From assembly GCA_958296445.1 (NCBI GenBank), contig OY282565.1:310001-374000 (forward strand): DNA of 64,000 nucleotides, written 5' to 3'. This DNA is from an uncultured Dehalococcoidia bacterium. GTDB taxonomy: Bacteria > Chloroflexota > Dehalococcoidia > Lucifugimonadales > UBA3495. A program made the position numbers and the translations under genes. Under the pieces are notes generated by a model, which was not told where the DNA came from, searched no databases, and saw nothing but the letters and a program-made list of their open reading frames with translations. Positions 57,879-64,000 of the stretch are shown here, piece by piece (positions within the stretch are counted from its first letter, which is position 1; each line of letters begins with the position of its first letter).

Positions 57879-58340
57879 TCAACGATAGCGGTTGTCGCGG
57901 GTCGTCCAGCGCAGGCGGGCGCCGACGTTCGCAAACTCCGCTCGCTCATAGAACTCAATCTGGCGCTGGCCGCTGGATGGCGTACCCAGCTCCACCACTT
58001 GGCAGCCGCTGGCTACGGCGTGTTCCAGCGCGAAATCAATGACGGCCCTTCCCACGCCCGAGCTGCGCGATTCGGCTTCAACATACATTTCTTGGAATAC
58101 GGCGTACTTTCCGGCGGTGCGCAGGGCTTGAAGGAAAGAAGCGGTGCAGACGGCCTTTGCTCCGCTACCCTCCTCTGCGATGACGACGAATCCCGCATCC
58201 CCGCCGGATACCAGAGCGTCAAACACATCATACAGAGCGTCTGCCGGGGCCGGGTTCCCGCCAAGCTCGATAAGCAGCCCGCGCACCAGCCGCAGCACTG
58301 CGGGGCGATCATCCAGTATAGCAAGCCTAACATTCAGCAC
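57879..58340 (-). CDS. GNAT-family N-acetyltransferase
   Basis: A 153-residue GNAT. It has VRLAILDDRPAVLRLVRGLLIELGG, VVIAEEGSGAKAVCTASFLQALRTAGKYAVFQEMYVEAESRSSGVGRAVIDFALEHAVASGC, with the acetyl-CoA loop R-SSGVGR. The C-terminus is VELGTPSSGQRQIEFYERAEF. It acetylates an amine; the substrate is unknown. ATG 58340 has AACTGCAACTCCTCG/CGAGGAG in the right place on the coding strand. It is probably in one unit with the methyltransferase gene. Confidence 0.86.
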   Translation of the reverse strand: MLNVRLAILDDRPAVLRLVRGLLIELGGNPAPADALYDVFDALVSGGDAGFVVIAEEGSGAKAVCTASFLQALRTAGKYAVFQEMYVEAESRSSGVGRAVIDFALEHAVASGCQVVELGTPSSGQRQIEFYERAEFANVGARLRWTTRDNRYR

Positions 58341-58973
58341 AACTGCAACTCCTCGCCGCTTGGTTCAACCCGAACCGCAATAGCTGAGACGATTGCGAAT
58401 TTCCCTCTCCCTCTTTGGAAGAGGGTTAGGGTGGAGGCGGCCCAGCGGATGCAGAATTCCCCGGCCAGGGAGCGTGATTTTATCACGGCCAAGGCCAGGG
58501 CCGATTTGCGGTGGAGGGCGTCAACGCGGCGGCGTAAGGCTTGGAGTTTCCGCGTAGGTGGTTCACTTCTGGGAGTTTCAGGATTTTTTGATTTTCCTGC
58601 CATTTAGTACCATTTCCTACCATTTTGGCTTGGTGGCCGGGTTAGGGACGGTTTGCGGGCTGGCCGGTTGTTTGGGCTTCACAGGTATTATGATAGGGAG
58701 GTGTATCAAGGGTTGGCAAGGGCGAAGTGTCAGGGGAATGGCAGAGACGATGGCGAAATTTTTCCGGCGAAATTGCTCTTGGACTAGCTAACTTGGCCGG
58801 AGGGACTGCCCCTACCCCCACCCTAACCCTCTCACTCAGAGGGAGGGAATTTCGCAATTTTCTCACAATAGACGGCTTTTTCAGAAGTTCCCGGAGTGAG
58901 CAAAGAGCAGCTTATTATATCCTTGCCGGAGAAATCCCTGCCCAAGAATTGCCGGGGGTGTAAAATTGGTTAT
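58341..58973. other. Intergenic block with telomere-like G-rich repeats
   Basis: About 630 bp with no supported gene. It has two members of the CCCTCTCCC/GGGTTAGGGTGG repeat family, one per strand orientation (about 58404-58438, and about 58805-58850 with CCCCACCCTAACCCTCTC followed by AGAGGGAGGG). It also holds TAGTACCATTTCCTACCATTTTGG short repeats. The region separates divergent genes, so promoters must lie in it; TATTATATCC just before ATG 58974 is AT-rich but no box is clear. Confidence 0.6.
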
Positions 58974-60188
58974 ATGAGCGGGATAGCAACGATTCTGATG
59001 ATTCTGATGGCGTTGGCCGCCGGTTGCGGCGAAGCGGCGCCGACGCCAGCACAGCCGGGGCCGGGGCCGTTGACCCTGCGGCTGGAGCCGACTCTGGCCG
59101 GGCGGGAGTTTGACTCGCCTACTAACTTCGTTCAGGCGGCGGACGGACGGGTATTCGTCACCGAGCAGGCCGGGGTGGTTTGGGTGTTCAACGAAGCCGC
59201 CCTGACGGATGACCCCTCCTCAAGTTCCCCTCCCCCCAAGGGGGAGGGCTGGGGTGGTGGTGAATTCCTCGACATCCGCGACCGAGTGAGCCGCCGCGGT
59301 TCGGAGGAGGGGCTGCTGGGTATGGCACTGGCCCCTGACTTTTCCCGTAGAGGCGATTTCTATGTCTACTATTCGGCGGCCAACCCCCGCCGCTCGGTAG
59401 TTTCGCGGTTCACGGCCCGGGGCGGCGGCGATTCTGCCGACGCAGGCAGCGAGTTGGTGATTATGGAGGTGGCGCAGCCTTACTCCAATCATAACGGCGG
59501 GCAGATTGCCTTTGGGCCGGACGGATACCTGTACATCGCTCTGGGCGACGGCGGCGCGGCGGGCGACCCGCAGGGCCACGGGCAGGATACTTCAACGCTG
59601 CTAGGCGCGATTCTGCGCATTGACGTGGCCCAGGCCACGGCGGAACGGCCCTACGCCATCCCGCCGGACAACCCCTTTGCCGGGGGCGGCGGACGGGGCG
59701 AAATCTGGGCCTACGGGCTGCGCAATCCGTGGCGGTTTTCCTTCGACCTCGACAACGGCGAACTGTGGGCCGGCGACGTGGGGCAGAACCGCTACGAGGA
59801 AGTTGACCGGATAGCAGCGGGCGGCAACTATGGCTGGAACGTGCTGGAAGCGAACCATTGCTTCGCCCCTAGCGACGGCTGCCAGCGCGAGGGGATGATT
59901 CCGCCGGTGTGGGAATATCCCTTGAAAGACGGCGCCTGCTCGGTCATCGGCGGCTATGTATACCGGGGTTCGGGGATACCGGGGCTGTTCGGGGTCTACG
60001 TTTTCGGCGACTTCTGCAACGGGCAAGTGTCCGGCCTGCGCCCTGGCGGAGCGGACACCGCTCCGCAACTGCTGGCCGATACCGGCCTGCGGATTACTTC
60101 CTTCGGGCAAGACAACGGCGGCGAGCTGTATCTGCTGTCGCACCAGGACGGGATTTACCGGCTGGCCGCAGACGGCAACACGCCTTGA
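58974..60188 (+). CDS. PQQ-dependent aldose sugar dehydrogenase-like lipoprotein, with repeat-derived insert
   Basis: A 404-residue protein. A lipoprotein signal peptide ends LMALAAGC (Cys18). The GDH-B/YliI-type six-bladed propeller follows: EFDSPTNFVQAADGRVFVTEQAG, EEGLLGMALAPDFSRRGDFYVYYSA, SNHNGGQIAFGPDGYLYIALGDGG (catalytic His), and GNYGWNVLEANHCF. Between VFNEAALTD and FLDIRDRVS about 18 residues (DPSSSSPPPKGEGWGGGE) come from the dispersed CCCTCCCCCC-GGGGGAGGG repeat, inserted in frame at about 59213-59263. The position is a surface loop, so the enzyme may still work. ATG 58974 is preferred over the 58896 start because the lipoprotein signal begins there. Confidence 0.88.
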   Translation: MSGIATILMILMALAAGCGEAAPTPAQPGPGPLTLRLEPTLAGREFDSPTNFVQAADGRVFVTEQAGVVWVFNEAALTDDPSSSSPPPKGEGWGGGEFLDIRDRVSRRGSEEGLLGMALAPDFSRRGDFYVYYSAANPRRSVVSRFTARGGGDSADAGSELVIMEVAQPYSNHNGGQIAFGPDGYLYIALGDGGAAGDPQGHGQDTSTLLGAILRIDVAQATAERPYAIPPDNPFAGGGGRGEIWAYGLRNPWRFSFDLDNGELWAGDVGQNRYEEVDRIAAGGNYGWNVLEANHCFAPSDGCQREGMIPPVWEYPLKDGACSVIGGYVYRGSGIPGLFGVYVFGDFCNGQVSGLRPGGADTAPQLLADTGLRITSFGQDNGGELYLLSHQDGIYRLAADGNTP

Positions 60189-60272
60189 CGGGGATATACG
60201 GGAGCCTTTCGCCCTCTCCCCGGAGGAGAGGGCGCGTATTCCCGGGTTCGGAGCGGCCGCTACTGCGTGGGG

Positions 60273-61010
60273 CTAGGCGGCTAGGTGCTTGCCGTAGAAC
60301 TCCAGCACGCGGTGCCACATATCTTGGGCCGGGGCGGCGCGGTAGCTGGGGCGGTAGTCGGCGAAAAAGGCGTGGCCCGCGTTGTCATACATCACCCATT
60401 CGTAGGTCTTGCCGTGCTTGTCCAGCTCGGCACGTAGCCGCTCGGCCTGCTCCGGCGTCGGGTTCTGGTCCTCGATGCCGAACAGCGCCAGGAGGGGGCA
60501 GGACAGGCCGGCTACCATATCTATGGGGTTGACCGGGCGCAGGCCGGTGATTTCCTGGTCGGCGATATGGCCCCCGGCGGAATCCACCGCGGCGTCAATG
60601 TTGCTGCTCTGGCAGGCCATCATCAGCGTGTAACGCCCGCCGGAGCAGAAGCCGATAATGCCTACCTTGCCGTTGCAATGGGCTTGGGACTTGAGGAAAA
60701 AGGCCGCGCCCTCTAGGTCGTCCATAGCCCGCGCGTCGGGGCTGGCGAAAAGCGTCGCCAGCACGTTCTCCGGCTCCGGCGTTCCCTCCCGGGTGTAGAG
60801 GTCGGGAGCGATGGCGAGGTAGCCCCGGCCCGCAAAGCGCACTGCGATGTCCTTGTGGTGTTCCATCAGCCCCATGCCTTCCATAGTGACGATGACGCCG
60901 GGGTAGTTGCCGGGTTCGGCGGGCCGGCTGTAAAAGGCGTTCATCGTGGTTCCGTCGCGGCTGGTGTACTGTATCGTGCCGGATTCAAGCTGCTGCCCTG
61001 CTAGTACCAT
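60273..61010 (-). CDS. Dienelactone hydrolase family protein
   Basis: A 245-residue alpha/beta hydrolase with the dienelactone-hydrolase triad: nucleophile Cys122 (IIGFCSGGRY), Asp181 (GIEDQNPT), His213 (AGHAFF), and Glu44 (TMEGMG), which positions the Cys. It would hydrolyse carboxymethylene-butenolide-like lactones in chlorocatechol or related pathways, or other esters. ATG 61010 lies after GAGGTGGAATT on the coding strand. It converges with the sugar dehydrogenase gene. Confidence 0.92.
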   Translation of the reverse strand: MVLAGQQLESGTIQYTSRDGTTMNAFYSRPAEPGNYPGVIVTMEGMGLMEHHKDIAVRFAGRGYLAIAPDLYTREGTPEPENVLATLFASPDARAMDDLEGAAFFLKSQAHCNGKVGIIGFCSGGRYTLMMACQSSNIDAAVDSAGGHIADQEITGLRPVNPIDMVAGLSCPLLALFGIEDQNPTPEQAERLRAELDKHGKTYEWVMYDNAGHAFFADYRPSYRAAPAQDMWHRVLEFYGKHLAA

Positions 61011-61058
61011 AATTCCACCTCTGACGATTGAATAAGCCCGGTTGAACCGGATAGCCGC

Positions 61059-61520
61059 TCAGGAACGGGGCGGGGGTTCGCCTTCCAGTATCCGCGCGAT
61101 TTCCGGCGTGATTGTTATGCCTTGCCGCTCCAACGCCTGGCTGATGCGCTCCCGCTCTTCTTGGCGGCCAGTCTCACGGCCTGCTGCTGTGCCTACTTTG
61201 ATGCCTGCCTCTTCGCCCCGTTCAAAACCTGTTTGATGGGCGGCTTCCCGGAGTCTCTTTTGGCGCCTCTCGAATGCTTCTTTAGCGGTGAAGAACAAGT
61301 GCACACCTCCATAGATAACCGCTGCCGTAGGGAACAGCAGCAGCGTGGCTACTACTATCATTCCCGCGTTTTTGTCGGACAGCTCTTTGAGAAAGCCAAT
61401 CAGCCAGATGCCGTTGCAGGACTGGCAGTTATTGATTAGCACTGCCAGCAGCATACTGCCGCTGACGGAAAGCGACCCGTCAACGAAGCCCCAGGTTGGG
61501 GAACGCCTGTCGTCCTCCAT
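61059..61520 (-). CDS. Two-helix membrane protein with coiled-coil tail
   Basis: A 153-residue protein of the same plan as 45020-45496. It has two membrane helices (SMLLAVLINNC... at about 22-40 and AGMIVVATLLLFPTAAVIYGGVHLFF at about 52-77) with a CQSC pair in the loop, then a charged tail EAFERRQKRLREAAHQTGFERGEEAGIKVGTAAGRETGRQEERERISQALE. The tail has repeated G-x-ERG/G-x-E-x-G words as in many Chloroflexota coiled-coil proteins. Function unknown. Confidence 0.65.
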   Translation of the reverse strand: MEDDRRSPTWGFVDGSLSVSGSMLLAVLINNCQSCNGIWLIGFLKELSDKNAGMIVVATLLLFPTAAVIYGGVHLFFTAKEAFERRQKRLREAAHQTGFERGEEAGIKVGTAAGRETGRQEERERISQALERQGITITPEIARILEGEPPPRS

Positions 61521-61611
61521 TCTACCACCTCAGCAGCTTTCAGGAACTGGCCGCCGCCAGCAAGCCGTGAACCGCAGCCGACTTTACCAGAAAGCCGCTC
61601 TTGGCATAATT

Positions 61612-61697
61612 GTCTGAATCAGGATTTACCGGATTGGAGGATTTTCAGGATTTTCCCATCCGGTAAATCCTTTAATCTTGAAAATCCTGATTCAGAC
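61612..61697. repeat. Perfect GTCTGAATCAGGATTT palindrome
   Basis: GTCTGAATCAGGATTT (61612-61627) and AAATCCTGATTCAGAC (61682-61697) are exact inverted copies of 16 bp. Inside them ACCGGAT/ATCCGGT (61628-61634 and 61658-61664) form a second, nested inverted repeat. It is the best-kept member of the family that includes 30506-30584 and the half units at 1.5-2.0 kb. It lies between divergent genes. Confidence 0.85.
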
Positions 61698-61810
61698 CAA
61701 GAATCGAAAAATTCCGTTCCGGTGGCCCTCTTGCTTGACAGGCCATATCCGGCGTGTTTTGCTTTGCCTGCGAAACGAATCTTACGTCTGCCCTGGAGCG
61801 AGGTGTGATT

Positions 61811-62758
61811 ATGGCGGAAAAACTGGTTGGAGTAGCCGTTGGCGGTGCGGGAATCCGCGAGATTCAGGCGATGATTCTACGAGCGGAGGAGCTGGGCATT
61901 CACGCTGCCTGGATGACTACCGGCGGGGCCAGGCCCGACAGCATAACGGCCTTTGCCGCCACCGCCGCGCTTACCGACCGCATCAAGCTGGGCACGTCCA
62001 TCGTCCCGACCTACCCGCGTCACCCGCTGGTGATGGTACAGCAGGCGCAGATTGTGGCCCAGCTCGCCCCCGGCCGCTTCCGGCTGGGCGTCGGCCCCAG
62101 CCACCGGCCCACTATCGAGGCTATGGGCATCGAGTTCAACGCGCCCTTGGCCCATCTGCGGGAATACCTGCAAATCCTGAAAGCCATCCTACAGAACGGG
62201 CGGGTGGACTTCGACGGCGAACACTACACCGCCCACGACGGCATCGCCGAGCCGCTGGACATCGAGGTTATGGGGTCGGCGTTGCGTAAAGGCTCTTTCG
62301 AGCTGTGCGGGGCCGAGGCCGACGGGGCGATAAGCTGGATTTGCCCGGCCCAATACCTGCACGACGTGGCCCTGCCCGCGATGCAGGCCGGGGCGCAGCG
62401 GGCCGGACGGGAAACCCCGCCGCTCATCGCCCACGCCCCGGTCTGCGTCCACGGCGACGCCGACGAGGCCCGCGCCGCCGTCCGCCAGCAGGTGATGAAC
62501 CCCCGCCTGCCCTACTACCAGCGGATGCTGGTTGAAGCCGGCTACCCCGAGGCCACCGAGGGCGTCTGGAGCGACGGGATGATTGACGGCGCGGTAATCT
62601 GGGGCGACGAGGAGAAGTGCGCCGAGGGCGTCCAACGCCTGTTCGACTTGGGCGCAACGGAAGTCTTGGCCTCGCCCATCGCCGCAGGCAGCGACCCGGC
62701 GGCTTCGGTAGACCGCACAATGCGGCTGCTGGGCCAGGCGGCGGCGGCGGCCAACTAA
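61811..62758 (+). CDS. LLM-class F420/FMN-dependent oxidoreductase (3)
   Basis: A 315-residue LLM protein close to mer-like F420-dependent enzymes. It has KLVGVAVGGAGIREIQAMILRAEELGIHAAWMTTGGARPDSITAFAATAALTDRIKLGTSIVPTYPRHPLVMVQQAQIVAQLAPGRFRLGVGPSH, then IEVMGSALRKGSFELCGAEADGAISWICP. ATG 61811 has GCGAGGTG upstream. It is the third LLM gene of the window; substrate unknown. It converges with the large methyltransferase gene. Confidence 0.9.
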   Translation: MAEKLVGVAVGGAGIREIQAMILRAEELGIHAAWMTTGGARPDSITAFAATAALTDRIKLGTSIVPTYPRHPLVMVQQAQIVAQLAPGRFRLGVGPSHRPTIEAMGIEFNAPLAHLREYLQILKAILQNGRVDFDGEHYTAHDGIAEPLDIEVMGSALRKGSFELCGAEADGAISWICPAQYLHDVALPAMQAGAQRAGRETPPLIAHAPVCVHGDADEARAAVRQQVMNPRLPYYQRMLVEAGYPEATEGVWSDGMIDGAVIWGDEEKCAEGVQRLFDLGATEVLASPIAAGSDPAASVDRTMRLLGQAAAAAN

Positions 62759-62797
62759 GGGCGCGGTTGCCCGGCATTGGCGTACTTGGGGCGGAAG

Positions 62798-64000
62798 TCA
62801 GCCGCGCCCTGAATCCGTCCGCTCTAGGTTCAGGGCCAGCAGCCGCTCCAAGATAGCCGCGTTGTCCAGCCCGGCGGGCCAGCCGTAAGCGTCGGCTACG
62901 GCGGCGTCCAGCGCGTTATGCGCGTTGTCCAGCCAGGTGGGGCGCCGGTTGTACAGTCTGGTCAAGGTTTCTCTAGCGTCGTCCCGCAGCGCGTTCTCCC
63001 GCCACTGGTTCAGCCGCGCTGCGGCGTCGGCGATGGCGGCGCGTTGCGCGTCGTCGGGTTCCGGGAAGGGAAAGGTCTCGAAGCAGGCGGAAATTATGTA
63101 CCGCATCCCGCTTCCCGCCTCTCGCAATTGAGTTCCCATCGCCCGCGCCCAAACTTCGTGAATGCGGGAATGCATCACGCCGAAAAAGTAATCATCATCG
63201 CGGGCGAACACGACAATAGTCTTGTCCGGCAGTATGTTGCCATCAATGTATGAAAACAGCCGGTGCCGGGATACTTGGCTGGTTCCAATATATCGCTCTA
63301 ACCCTGATATGGCTCTCCGCATCATTGGGGCCGCTGAACCGTGCAGCCACCAGCGTTCTGCCCGGCGGAGCATCCTGTTGTTGACTCGTTCCGGCCTTAC
63401 ATTCGCCAAAACATACTCAAAGGGGGCCTCATACAAGGCAGCTTCGGACTCCGGCATATCCACGCCAAAGTCAATAATCCACATATCCCTTGACCGTTGA
63501 TTTATGTCGCGGCCAATCATCCAGCGTTTGATGACATCGCTGTTGGGTTTACCGTTGGGATTGGAACGGCTCAACATTTCTCCAGCGACTGCCCTGCTGA
63601 TTTCAAAAGGCCCGTGTTTTCCTTCACCCGCAAAAGCGATGCCGACATTTTCCGCCAGCCGCTGCGCTTGGGTGATGTCGCCATTGGACGTCAGGTTGCT
63701 GTGGATGCTGCTTACGGATACGCCGTCCAGCGTGCGGTTGGTTTCGGCCCCGTTGTCGAAACCGATGATGGAGATATGCACATTGGCGCCCTCGAGAATC
63801 CAGTTCCGGTCGGATATGGCGGCGAAAATATCGCCGGTTTCCTTGATTCGGGCCAATACCCGGCGGTTGTTCTGAAACCTTATGGCCTGGGTTGCCAGCA
63901 GCCCGGCGCGGCGGGTTTTGCCGCTTTCAATCTGGGCGCGGGCCTTCTCGAACCAGTAACAGCAATAGTCGCTGGCGTTGGGGATGCGCCCGCCAAAGAG
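62798..64000 (-). CDS. MmeI-type DNA methyltransferase/restriction enzyme, C-terminal part (cut by window edge)
   Basis: The frame is open from the stop at 62798 to the right edge (400 residues seen) and continues outside. It has FEKAR near the edge, then GLLATQAIRFQNNRRVLARIKETGDIFAAISDRNWILEGANVHISIIGFDNG, a typical block of class I SAM-dependent DNA methyltransferases of the MmeI/YeeA (type IIL, BREX PglX-like) group, and a target-recognition part with MIGRDINQRSRDMWIIDFG and SRHRLFSYIDGNILPDKTIVVFARDDDYFFGVMHSRIHEVWA. The C-terminal end is NRRPTWLDNAHNALDAAVADAYGWPA. The TTG at 63856 is not the start. Whether a nuclease domain is present at the N-terminus cannot be seen. Confidence 0.9.
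   Translation of the reverse strand, partial: LFGGRIPNASDYCCYWFEKARAQIESGKTRRAGLLATQAIRFQNNRRVLARIKETGDIFAAISDRNWILEGANVHISIIGFDNGAETNRTLDGVSVSSIHSNLTSNGDITQAQRLAENVGIAFAGEGKHGPFEISRAVAGEMLSRSNPNGKPNSDVIKRWMIGRDINQRSRDMWIIDFGVDMPESEAALYEAPFEYVLANVRPERVNNRMLRRAERWWLHGSAAPMMRRAISGLERYIGTSQVSRHRLFSYIDGNILPDKTIVVFARDDDYFFGVMHSRIHEVWARAMGTQLREAGSGMRYIISACFETFPFPEPDDAQRAAIADAAARLNQWRENALRDDARETLTRLYNRRPTWLDNAHNALDAAVADAYGWPAGLDNAAILERLLALNLERTDSGRG

Overview
The window looks like a chromosomal segment of a high-GC bacterium of the Chloroflexota, most likely a Dehalococcoidia / SAR202-like lineage. This is an inference from three things: short dispersed repeats typical of such genomes (GTCATTCTGAGC elements, GTAGGGGCGCAC palindromes, CGCAGAG hairpins); three luciferase-like (LLM) flavin monooxygenases amid oxidative catabolic genes; and lipoproteins with TPTP/APT linkers. 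No rRNA, dnaA, phage module, transposase or CRISPR array was seen.

Layout. 1-13.8 kb is repeat-dense. Short operons (two HEPN-like genes, DUF433/DUF5615, HigBA, a tartrate/D-malate dehydrogenase-like enzyme, a PduX/CobC-like pair, a degenerate DUF5679 protein, an exported DUF11-like protein) are separated by long C-rich tandem arrays. The largest array is nine ~126-bp units at 12.6-13.7 kb. 13.8-18.5 kb carries an aminotransferase, an SMP-30-like protein, a sarcosine-oxidase-like flavoprotein, small TA-like genes and a PAC2 protein. 18.6-25.0 kb is a complete peptide/nickel-type ABC transporter operon with its own promoter. 25.0-27.6 kb has a third HEPN-like paralogue, endonuclease III, argC and tRNA-Glu(TTC) with a terminator. 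27.6-31.3 kb has a Fic protein, a PNPOx-like protein, a zinc alcohol dehydrogenase and a Uma2 protein.

31.4-36.4 kb is an information-processing cluster: ybeY, dnaX, ybaB, an intruding unknown gene plus PIN toxin, recR, recO. 36.4-39.3 kb has a small protein/retropepsin-like protease pair and biotin carboxylase plus biotin carrier genes without a carboxyltransferase. 39.3-47.3 kb has a DNA methyltransferase, a RelE-like toxin whose antitoxin reading frame runs into a GMC oxidoreductase, a GLUG-repeat surface protein, a MetE-like protein and HicAB. tRNA-Thr(CGT) follows. 47.9-62.8 kb is a catabolic/transport region: three LLM oxidoreductases, two MFS transporters, a carboxymuconolactone decarboxylase-like protein, an epoxide hydrolase, a PQQ-type sugar dehydrogenase and a dienelactone hydrolase. 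DUF4160 proteins, an HMCES/YedK protein and a DUF2283 pair are scattered among them. The window ends inside a large MmeI-type DNA methyltransferase/restriction gene.

Three themes stand out. First, toxin-antitoxin-like pairs are dense, several of them degraded or inserted into housekeeping operons. Second, repeat families have grown into tandem arrays on the left side and at one place have entered a coding sequence. Third, hairpins are placed between genes where they could terminate transcription or tune operon expression. By eye the + strand is strongly C-rich over the first ~15 kb whichever way genes run, and more G-rich towards the right end.
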